From positions 1-46,128 of the forward strand of contig JAFZDQ010000129.1 of assembly GCA_017561085.1 (NCBI GenBank): DNA of 46,128 nt, given 5' to 3'. Positions 1 to 6,537 of the stretch are shown here, one piece after another. Both the position numbers and the translations under genes were made by a program. Position 1 is the stretch's first letter. Each line of letters begins with the position of its first letter. The DNA comes from Lachnospiraceae bacterium (lineage in GTDB: Bacteria; Bacillota; Clostridia; Lachnospirales; Lachnospiraceae). The notes under the pieces are model-generated. The model saw nothing but the letters and a program-made list of their open reading frames with translations, was not told the DNA's origin and did not search any database.

Positions 1-55
1 TCCCAGAACCGCCAATGGTAAGGTTCAGCGGAAAAAACTGATTGTAGAGGAGTAA
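1..55 (+). CDS. C-terminal end of an AMP-forming acyl-CoA synthetase (ANL superfamily), partial
   Basis: Reading from base 2, the frame gives PRTANGKVQRKKLIVEE and then TAA at 53-55. The pattern PRT..GK..RK.L is the A10 motif at the extreme C terminus of ANL adenylating enzymes, where the Lys contacts the acyl-adenylate. Only 17 codons are inside the window, so the acid substrate cannot be told. The next gene starts 6 bases after the stop, and its ribosome binding site (GAGGAG) lies within the last codons, so the two genes are very probably one operon. The ligase may therefore activate whatever acid the downstream importer brings in; that is inference. Confidence 0.72.
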   Translation, partial: PRTANGKVQRKKLIVEE

Positions 56-61
56 AAGGAA

Positions 62-1063
62 ATGAAAATGAAAATCGGAATGAAGAGAGCATTTGCGCTT
101 GTACTGAGTAGTGTTATGCTTTGTATGAGTCTTGCAGGATGCGGCGGCGCAGCAGGAAGTACGGGAGACGGAACATCTCAGGTTAATATAGCCTACCAGT
201 ACGGACTTGCATATGCGCCCGTTATTATTGCCAAAGAGCAGGGCCTGATTGAAAAGGCTTATGAAGAAGCAACCGGCAAACAGCTTACCGTTACCTGGAA
301 TCAGATGAGTTCAGGTGCGGATATTAACACAGCATTTGTTTCCGGCAGTATCAATGTAGGTTTTATGGGAATTGCCCCTGCAATTACCGGTGTTGCCAAT
401 CAGGTTGGTTACAAAGTATTTACAGGTCTTTCCGGACAGGAGCATGGCATGATGACCAGCAACCCTGACATTAAGACCATCGGTGATTTGGTAGGAAGCG
501 ACAAGCAGATTGCACTTGTGAATATCGGTTCCATCCAGCATATTATTTTGGCGAAGGCACTGGCCCATGCAGGCTTTGATGCCCATAGTCTGGATTCCAA
601 TATTGTAGCAATGAAGCACCCTGACGGAATGAGTTCCTTGGTGTCGGGAAGTATCCCCTGTCATCTTACCAGTAATCCTTATTTATACCAGGAGCAGGAC
701 AATGAAAGCCTTTATCCTGTAGAAGGAATTGCGGATGTTTGGAGCGTGGAGAGTTCTTTTATCGTAGGAATTGCAAGTCAGGATTTGAAGGACGGCGATC
801 CCCAGGCGTACGAAGCAGTTTGTAAGGGAATTGCACAGGCCATTGAATATATCAAGGCGAATCCGGAAGCGGCTGCACAGCTGACCTGTGAGTTTAACGG
901 AAATACGCCGGAAGACGAACTGAAGTATATGCAAAAAGGAAATTATTCCGTAGAAACAACCGGAATCTTTGATTTAGCGACCTTTATGTCTGAAAACGGA
1001 TTTGTTGATAAGTCTTTTGCAGGCTATGGCGACTTAGTATTTGATAATGTGAAGGGTAACTAA
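62..1063 (+). CDS. ABC transporter substrate-binding lipoprotein (NitT/TauT/SsuA-THI5 type)
   Basis: Extracytoplasmic solute receptor of an ABC importer. The N terminus has basic residues, a hydrophobic stretch and the lipobox LAGC near residues 24-27, so it should be lipidated by Lgt (a gene at 42,840 encodes one) and anchored outside the membrane. The body has the SsuA/THI5 signature: an early segment like YQYGLAYAPVIIAKEQGL, then GADINTAFVSGSINVGFMG. About 333 residues is usual for the family. The start at 62 has GAGGAG about 9 bases upstream; ATGs at 68 and 80 are also possible. It is the first of three transporter genes. The family takes up nitrate, sulfonates, taurine, pyrimidine precursors or aromatic acids; the substrate is not resolvable here. 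Confidence 0.9.
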   Translation: MKMKIGMKRAFALVLSSVMLCMSLAGCGGAAGSTGDGTSQVNIAYQYGLAYAPVIIAKEQGLIEKAYEEATGKQLTVTWNQMSSGADINTAFVSGSINVGFMGIAPAITGVANQVGYKVFTGLSGQEHGMMTSNPDIKTIGDLVGSDKQIALVNIGSIQHIILAKALAHAGFDAHSLDSNIVAMKHPDGMSSLVSGSIPCHLTSNPYLYQEQDNESLYPVEGIADVWSVESSFIVGIASQDLKDGDPQAYEAVCKGIAQAIEYIKANPEAAAQLTCEFNGNTPEDELKYMQKGNYSVETTGIFDLATFMSENGFVDKSFAGYGDLVFDNVKGN

Positions 1064-1073
1064 GGATTAACAC

Positions 1074-1880
1074 ATGAAAAAGCAAAAAGTAGATGTATCA
1101 GGATTAATTGTAAAAATTATATTTGTCATTGCAGTCTTAATACTTTGGGAGGTAGTGGCCAGAGCGAACCTGTTCGGTAGCCGTTCCAGGCTGATTTTCC
1201 CTACCATCGGAGATGTGCTGCAGGCATTTGTGAATAACTTTAAGACAGGGTATGCGGGAAGCTCCTTCTGGGTATACATTATGAATTCCATGAAGCTTCT
1301 GGTGCTCGGTCTGTTTATCGGAATCGTGCTGGCATTCCTGTTTTCAGGACTGTCCATCGTAAGCAAGACGTTCCACAGTATTTACAATCTGGTAGTATCT
1401 GTTTTTGACTTATTGCCCGGTGTGGCATTGCTTCCCGTTGTAATTGTAATTTGTGGTGTAACTCCCGGTGTTATTGTCTTTTTGGTAGTGCACGCGGTAA
1501 TCTGGCCTATGTCAAGAAGTGTCCTTGATGGATTTTTGGCAGTACCGAAGATTTACGTGGAGTCCGGCCTTAATATGGGACTTTCCGGTTTTTCCTTATT
1601 AACCGGTGTCTATATTCCGGCAGCGACCTCTTATATTGTATCAGGGTTAAAGGTAGGCTGGGCGAGAGCCTGGAGAGGACTTTTAAGTGCCGAAATGATT
1701 TTCGGTCTGGCGAATTGCCCCGGTATCGGTTTATATATTAACCAGATGCGTACCAACATGAAAAATGCGGAAATGTACGCAACCTTAATCGTAATTATTA
1801 TTATTGGTGTGGTAGTACAGTACGGAATTCTTGCACCGATTGAAAAATGTACAGTAAAAAGATGGGGGATGTCAAAATAA
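1074..1880 (+). CDS. ABC transporter permease (SsuC/TauC type)
   Basis: Inner-membrane permease of the importer, 268 residues with about six hydrophobic segments (e.g. residues 11-28, 70-92, 104-130, 235-252). The segment from about residue 161 (ESGLNMGLSGFSLLTGVYIP) is in the position and style of the EAA coupling loop that docks on the ATPase, and it is followed by the family-typical GLKVGWARAWRGLLSAEMI. It lies 10 bases after the binding-protein gene, and its TAA overlaps the ATG of the ATPase gene by one base, so translation is probably coupled. Confidence 0.9.
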   Translation: MKKQKVDVSGLIVKIIFVIAVLILWEVVARANLFGSRSRLIFPTIGDVLQAFVNNFKTGYAGSSFWVYIMNSMKLLVLGLFIGIVLAFLFSGLSIVSKTFHSIYNLVVSVFDLLPGVALLPVVIVICGVTPGVIVFLVVHAVIWPMSRSVLDGFLAVPKIYVESGLNMGLSGFSLLTGVYIPAATSYIVSGLKVGWARAWRGLLSAEMIFGLANCPGIGLYINQMRTNMKNAEMYATLIVIIIIGVVVQYGILAPIEKCTVKRWGMSK

Positions 1881-2641
1881 TGGAAAACAGAGAAATAATT
1901 CTTGAAATCAATCATCTTACCAAGGTGTTCCAGGATGAACCGGATGTAAATGCCGAACCGATTTTAGAAGATTTAAACCTGCAGCTTCACAGAAAGGAAT
2001 TTCTTAGTATTTTAGGACCTTCCGGCTGCGGTAAGACCACTATGCTCCGCTGTATCGCGGGTTTTGAGTCCTATGAAGGAGAAATTTTGGTAGGCGGCGT
2101 ATCCACCACCAAGCCGGGAACTGACCGTATCATGGTGTTCCAGGACTTTAACCAGATTTTCCCCTGGCAGACAGTAGAAAAGAACATCCAGTATCCCTTA
2201 AAATTACAGGGAATCAAGGATAAAGATCAGTTGAAGGCTATTTCTGATGAGTATTTGAAGAAGGTAAACTTAGACGGTACCCAGAAGAAGTATCCCCATC
2301 AGTTATCAGGCGGTATGAAGCAGCGTGTAGCGATTGCCAAAGCGCTTGCACAGAAGCCCAAGATTATTCTGATGGATGAGCCCTTTGCGGCGTTAGATGC
2401 TATGACCAGAAATAAATTACAGGCAGAGCTTCTGAACATTTCCAGACAGGAAGATTGTACCTTTATCTTTATTACTCATAACATCCAGGAGGCGATTGTA
2501 CTGGGAGACCGTATCATTGTCATGAGTAAGAAGGGTAAAATTAAGATTGATAAGCAAAACACCTTGGCGCGTCCCATTACACCGGCTTCACCGGGCTATG
2601 GCGATATGTGGACATTGTTCCATGACGCGATTGAGGAATAA
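1880..2641 (+). CDS. ABC transporter ATP-binding protein (SsuB/TauB type)
   Basis: Cytoplasmic ATPase driving the importer. It has Walker A (GPSGCGKTT), Q-loop (FQDFNQIFPW), signature (LSGGMKQR), Walker B (IILMDEPF) and the switch His (ITHN). I chose the ATG at 1880, which shares its A with the permease stop (TAATG) and has GGGGGAT about 10 bases upstream. Longer versions starting at 1847 or 1862 would run through that ribosome binding site. The 253-residue product is normal for the SsuB/TauB branch. The gene ends 14 bases before the SGNH gene. Confidence 0.9.
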   Translation: MENREIILEINHLTKVFQDEPDVNAEPILEDLNLQLHRKEFLSILGPSGCGKTTMLRCIAGFESYEGEILVGGVSTTKPGTDRIMVFQDFNQIFPWQTVEKNIQYPLKLQGIKDKDQLKAISDEYLKKVNLDGTQKKYPHQLSGGMKQRVAIAKALAQKPKIILMDEPFAALDAMTRNKLQAELLNISRQEDCTFIFITHNIQEAIVLGDRIIVMSKKGKIKIDKQNTLARPITPASPGYGDMWTLFHDAIEE

Positions 2642-2655
2642 AGAGATTGACGCAA

Positions 2656-4077
2656 ATGAAAATACAAAAAAAAGGCTTTTGGAATTTTATTAGTATAATA
2701 GTATTTATTGCCTGTTTTATTGGAATCTATATGTGTCTGAATGCAGTATTTATAAGAAAAGATACATATATTAAGAATGGCGAATTTTTAAATGAAGAAA
2801 ACAATTTTGATGTGTTATTTTTTGGTAATTCACATGCATTTGATGCTATTTATCCGATGGAGTTGTGGAATCAATATGGGATATTTTCCTATAATCTGGC
2901 AGGCGCAAGTAATGAAATTGCAGTATCCTATTGGGAGATAGTAAATGCGCTTGATTATTCAGAGCCGGAACTGGTTGTTTTTGATTGTACTGCTTTAAGC
3001 AGTAATGTCAAAGTTCCCCAAAAGAATATGAATAATATTCATAAGTCATTGGATTTTTTCCCGTTAACATTAAACAAAATTAAGGCAGTAAATGATTTGA
3101 TAGAGCCGGATGAAAGAATCGCTTTTCTTTGGATGTTTTCTTTGTACCATTCCAGATGGAGTGAATTGACTGAAGAGGACTTTAAGTGGGATTTTGCATC
3201 TGACAAAGGCGCTGAATTACATGTGGGTGTTGCTGTCCCGAATGAAAAGGCGGTTCTGGATAAGAGTGAAAAGTCTCCTATGGATACAGTGGGGGTAGAG
3301 TATTTACGAAAAATTATTGAGTCATGTCAAGAACGGGATATTGAAATTTTATTAACTTATGTTCCCTTTCCGGCTAATGAAAAGAAGGTGAGAGAAGCAA
3401 ATCTGGTATATGATATTGCAGAAGAATATCAAGTGAATTATATCAATTTTTTGGACATGGATGGAATTGTGGATTTTGATACAGATTGTTATGATAATTA
3501 TTCTCATTTGAATCCTTCCGGTGCGCGGAAAGTAACAGAGTATTTAGGAGCCTATATTCAGGAAAAGTATAAGATAAAGGATAGAAGAGAAGATGCAGCA
3601 TATGCATCTTGGCATGAAGATTATGAAGAGTATACAGCGCATAAAATAAGTGTAATTAATAAACAGGAGAGTTTGGATCGTGCGTTGGCGTTGTTATATG
3701 ATAAGAATCTAAACACTTATATTTTTATTAAACAAGGCTCTGAAATTCTGCAGGATGAAAGAATGGTCAAGCTGATTAAGAATGTGTCTCCTTATGCAGA
3801 GTTAGAAAAAATTGAGACCGCAATTCGGCAAAAAAGTGACTATTTATTTGCCGTAAATAATGACTTGCGAGATGTTGAAGAATATTTAGCAGATAAAGCG
3901 TTTGAAAAGTTGGGTGCTGTATTGGAAAATTCGATGCATAATGTAAATGAAGAAATGCCTGACGTACAAATCATTACCATAAATAGACTGACAGGTGAAA
4001 TTGTTAATCAATCCGCCTATGTAACAGATGGGTATGATGAATATGGAAATATAGTAGCCGAAAAAGTGAAAGAATAA
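2656..4077 (+). CDS. Membrane-anchored SGNH/GDSL-fold protein
   Basis: About 473 residues. One N-terminal membrane segment (residues ~8-30, FWNFISIIVFIACFIGIYM) is followed by an extracellular domain. The sequence FFGNSHAF places a Ser at about residue 59 in an SGNH block I (G-N-S-H), and DNYSHLNPSGA near residues 280-290 supplies the late Asp/His block. This arrangement resembles DltD/AlgX-like O-acyl transferases and esterases acting on surface polymers. The last ~170 residues match nothing I recognise. A TTG at 2647 is in frame, but ATG 2656 is preferred; the ribosome binding site is weak (AAGAG). The gene is visibly more AT-rich than the transporter genes before it, and it ends at a strong terminator. 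Enzyme activity is inferred from the motifs only. Confidence 0.7.
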   Translation: MKIQKKGFWNFISIIVFIACFIGIYMCLNAVFIRKDTYIKNGEFLNEENNFDVLFFGNSHAFDAIYPMELWNQYGIFSYNLAGASNEIAVSYWEIVNALDYSEPELVVFDCTALSSNVKVPQKNMNNIHKSLDFFPLTLNKIKAVNDLIEPDERIAFLWMFSLYHSRWSELTEEDFKWDFASDKGAELHVGVAVPNEKAVLDKSEKSPMDTVGVEYLRKIIESCQERDIEILLTYVPFPANEKKVREANLVYDIAEEYQVNYINFLDMDGIVDFDTDCYDNYSHLNPSGARKVTEYLGAYIQEKYKIKDRREDAAYASWHEDYEEYTAHKISVINKQESLDRALALLYDKNLNTYIFIKQGSEILQDERMVKLIKNVSPYAELEKIETAIRQKSDYLFAVNNDLRDVEEYLADKAFEKLGAVLENSMHNVNEEMPDVQIITINRLTGEIVNQSAYVTDGYDEYGNIVAEKVKE

Positions 4078-4111
4078 ATGCGGTAGCCGTATAGCTACCG
4101 CATTTTGTTTT
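4078..4111 (+). terminator. Intrinsic terminator of the ABC-transporter operon
   Basis: A perfect 10-bp stem, ATGCGGTAGC (4078-4087) pairing with GCTACCGCAT (4094-4103) around a 6-base loop, is followed by TTTTGTTTT. It begins one base after the TAA of the SGNH gene. The minus-strand gene ends at 4136, so the hairpin may also slow transcription from that side, although the minus-strand T-tract is poor. Confidence 0.9.
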
Positions 4112-4135
4112 GCATTTATGACGGATATCATTCTG

Positions 4136-5032
4136 TCACCTCGTCAACTGCCAGAATGCAACCGCGCTGGCAGCTGCTACATTTAAAGAATCCACCCCAT
4201 GGGACATGGGGATACAAACTGTATAATCACAGTCAGCGATGGTTTCGGATGATAAACCATCACCTTCTGTACCGAGAATGATGGCAAGCTTTGGCTCTGC
4301 CATTATTTTTTGGTCATCAATACTGTAGGCATCATCAGAAAGTGCCATGGCAACAGACTTAAAGCCAAGATCCTTTAACTGGTTAAGCCCCTGCGCCGGC
4401 CAGGATGCTTCCCCTTTCGGGAAAAAGGTCCAGGGAATCTGGAACACGGTGCCCATGCTGACTCTGGCAGCCCTGCGGTAAAGCGGGTCACTGCAGCCGT
4501 TTGTTAAAAGGACCGCATCCATATGTAAGGCAGCGGCACTGCGGAAAATAGCTCCCACATTGGTAGGATTTACCACGTTTTCCAGAATGGCAATCCGGCG
4601 TGCGCCTGCGCAGATATCACTTACGGAAGGGAGCGTGCGGCGCTTCATGGCGCACAAAAGCCCACGGGTTAATTGAAAGCCCGTAAGATTCGTCAAAACT
4701 TCCTTGGAAGCCACATAAACAGGTACCTGCGGGCAACGGGCCAGCAGTTTGGCTGTCTCGCCCTGCGGACCATTTTCAACCGGTAAAGCAGAAGTCTCTG
4801 ATGCCAAGGGATCTTCCGATAGAGCGGCACATTCCGGCACCATGATATCCTCGCACAAAAAGGAAATGGGTTCATATCCTGCATCCAGCGCACGGGTGAT
4901 GACCTTGGGACTTTCCGCGATAAAAATACCGGGTGCCGGTTCGTTGTAATGGTATAACCCGTTTTCGGAAAGACGGGCATAGATATCTAACTCTTTATGA
5001 TGAAAATCTTCGATTTTAATGATGTTTTGCAT
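4136..5032 (-). CDS. TrmH/SpoU-family RNA 2'-O-methyltransferase
   Basis: SPOUT-class SAM-dependent methyltransferase of rRNA or tRNA, 298 residues. An N-terminal substrate-binding region (to ~140) precedes the knotted catalytic domain. Motif 1 is NPTNVGAIFRSAAAL with its Arg, motif 2 is ILGTEGDGL, and motif 3 is IPMSHGVDSLNVAAASAV, which forms the SAM-binding knot. The exact RNA target cannot be read from the sequence. The ATG at 5032 has AAAGGGAT just upstream; that ribosome binding site sits inside a palindrome (AAGGGATCCCTT, 5034-5045), which could modulate access. It is transcribed alone from the consensus promoter at 5116-5144. Confidence 0.88.
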   Translation of the reverse strand: MQNIIKIEDFHHKELDIYARLSENGLYHYNEPAPGIFIAESPKVITRALDAGYEPISFLCEDIMVPECAALSEDPLASETSALPVENGPQGETAKLLARCPQVPVYVASKEVLTNLTGFQLTRGLLCAMKRRTLPSVSDICAGARRIAILENVVNPTNVGAIFRSAAALHMDAVLLTNGCSDPLYRRAARVSMGTVFQIPWTFFPKGEASWPAQGLNQLKDLGFKSVAMALSDDAYSIDDQKIMAEPKLAIILGTEGDGLSSETIADCDYTVCIPMSHGVDSLNVAAASAVAFWQLTR

Positions 5033-5115
5033 AAGGGATCCCTTTCAGCGCCGCATAAGAAGTGTAAAAGTGATTACGCGGTTTTTCCTGTACTAAAACT
5101 TTTGTTTACAAAATT

Positions 5116-5144
5116 ATTATAAATTGCTCCCGTTACTGTGTCAA
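5116..5144 (-). promoter_or_regulatory. Consensus housekeeping promoter for the RNA methyltransferase
   Basis: On the minus strand the sequence reads TTGACA, a 17-base spacer, then TATAAT: a perfect match to the sigma-A consensus at optimal spacing. Transcription would start near 5109, giving a leader of about 75 bases. The plus-strand promoter for the next gene lies about 60 bases away, so this is a divergent promoter region. Confidence 0.85.
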
Positions 5145-5205
5145 ATTCCGGAAAATTGCCGATATAGTAAAAAGAGGCGGCTTTTTGTACTGCAAATTAC
5201 TCTTT

Positions 5206-5231
5206 TTGAAAAGTGGCAGATATGTTATACT
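5206..5231 (+). promoter_or_regulatory. Probable extended -10 promoter for the Cys/His-repeat protein
   Basis: TGTTATACT at 5223-5231 is an extended -10 element (TGnTATACT). A TTGAAA at 5206-5211 lies upstream, but its 14-base spacing is too short for a normal -35, so the extended -10 probably carries most of the activity. The leader contains a small hairpin (CGGGG...CCCCG, about 5277-5298) before the ribosome binding site GGAGAAGG. Confidence 0.5.
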
Positions 5232-5316
5232 TAAGAAAAGCATCAGCAAAAAAGATGTGGGAATAAGCAAGAGGTCGGGGAATGTTAAGAAACCCCGGAT
5301 TTAACGGAGAAGGAAA

Positions 5317-6429
5317 ATGAACGGTGTTGTAAAGGTTCTTACAAGTATATTAGGCGTGATGGCGGTAGTGGCCGCTTTGGCAACCATCGGAATTATTATT
5401 TATTCCATGTCAGGCGCACCTGCCAAAAACAGACCGGCAGACTACGAGGAAACGGTGGATGCGGTGGTTCTAGGCGGAGAAGAGGCAGGAGATACAACGC
5501 AGGTGCCGGATGCAAGTCCGGAGCAAAGCGAAGAAGAGGAAAGTCACATCCATTCCTATAAGGAGTCCGTGGATGTGAAGGCAACCTGCTATCAGCCCGG
5601 CAGACTGAAATATACCTGTGCCTGCGGAGATTTTTATTTTGCGGACGTACTTTCTACGGGACATGTGCCGGATGAGTGGGAGCAGATTAGGACTGCAACC
5701 AAGGATGAGGACGGTCTGAAGGTTAAGAGATGTATTTATTGTGATGAAATTGTAGCCAAGGAAATTCTTCTTTTTCAGCCGGAAACAAGCGGCGGAAACG
5801 GCGGTGATGAGACGCCCCATTATCATCAGTATACTGCCTCCGTAGAGCGGGAAGCCACCTGTATTTTGGCAGGACTTCGCAAGTTTACCTGTAGTTGCGG
5901 TAGTTTTTATACGGAGAAAATTGCAGCCCCCGGCCACGTGGCAACCGATTGGGTGACGGTAGAAGAGCCTACCACCAAATACATGGGGAGAATGCAGAGG
6001 ACTTGCACTGTTTGTGGTGTGATTTTGGATTCCAGACCGATAAATGCCTTAAAGGAAAAACCTACGGCTTCTCCCGGTTCGACTCCCGGTACGGGTGCTA
6101 CGGCAACGCCGTCTCCGACACCGAAGCCGACAGCGTCGCCTACTCCGGCGACGACCCCTTCCGCGTCTCCAAGCACAAGCCCTTCTAAGGAGGAGCACAG
6201 CCACAGCTATACTTCTTATGTGTTAAAGGAACCCAACTGTACAGAGAAAGGAATCCGCTCCTTTGTTTGTAATTGCGGCAGCAGTTATGCGGAGAGTATT
6301 GAACTTGATGCTAACAGACATTCCTTCCGGATGACCAATATTCCGGCTACTAATACGACACCGGGGTATACCCTTTATACCTGTACCAGATGTAACTACA
6401 GCACACAGGACAATTACACGACGAATTAA
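5317..6429 (+). CDS. Membrane-anchored surface protein with three Cys/His repeats
   Basis: 370 residues. An N-terminal hydrophobic segment (about 5-29) acts as signal or anchor, followed by an acidic spacer. Three ~60-90-residue repeats begin near residues 78, 168 and 291, each of the pattern H-x-H-x-Y...(A/N)-x-C...G...C-x-C-G-x-x-Y. The first two continue into a CxxC half (CIYC, CTVC) and the third into CTRC. A Pro/Thr/Ser-rich linker (about 247-290) separates repeats two and three. The Cys/His spacing suggests a metal-binding or disulfide-stabilised fold. Such repeats occur in many clostridial secreted proteins, but I know no function for them. There is no sortase motif or enzymatic domain. 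GGAGAAGG precedes the ATG. The gene stands alone between two promoter or terminator regions. Confidence 0.75.
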   Translation: MNGVVKVLTSILGVMAVVAALATIGIIIYSMSGAPAKNRPADYEETVDAVVLGGEEAGDTTQVPDASPEQSEEEESHIHSYKESVDVKATCYQPGRLKYTCACGDFYFADVLSTGHVPDEWEQIRTATKDEDGLKVKRCIYCDEIVAKEILLFQPETSGGNGGDETPHYHQYTASVEREATCILAGLRKFTCSCGSFYTEKIAAPGHVATDWVTVEEPTTKYMGRMQRTCTVCGVILDSRPINALKEKPTASPGSTPGTGATATPSPTPKPTASPTPATTPSASPSTSPSKEEHSHSYTSYVLKEPNCTEKGIRSFVCNCGSSYAESIELDANRHSFRMTNIPATNTTPGYTLYTCTRCNYSTQDNYTTN

Positions 6430-6493
6430 CCCGGCGAATGAATCCGGCGAATGAGCAGTTCCTGAAATTTTATCAGTAAAGTAAGAGAATATT

Positions 6494-6537
6494 CCCTTCT
6501 GTCAATGCATATAAACATATGACAGGAGGGATTTTTT
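6494..6537 (+). promoter_or_regulatory. Terminator-like hairpin that contains the ribosome binding site of the Ca2+ ATPase gene
   Basis: CCCTTCTGTCA (6494-6504) can pair with TGACAGGAGGG (6520-6530): 11 base pairs with one G.U wobble and a 15-base loop. The 3' arm is itself the ribosome binding site (AGGAGGG), and ATTTTTT follows directly before the ATG at 6538. A competing small stem (CATAT/ATATG, 6508-6521) would free part of the 3' arm. The element could end transcripts from the gene upstream, block ribosome access to the ATPase mRNA, or both. Just upstream, CCGGCGAATGA is repeated at 6431-6441 and 6444-6454. Confidence 0.6.

Noticed and set aside
1847-1879. A longer ABC ATPase starting at 1847
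   Set aside because: It overlaps the permease by 34 bases and runs through the GGGGGAT site that serves ATG 1880; family members start near the later Met.
6430-6537. yybP-ykoY-type metal riboswitch before the cation ATPase
   Set aside because: The conserved loops of that class are absent; only one hairpin over the ribosome binding site is supported.
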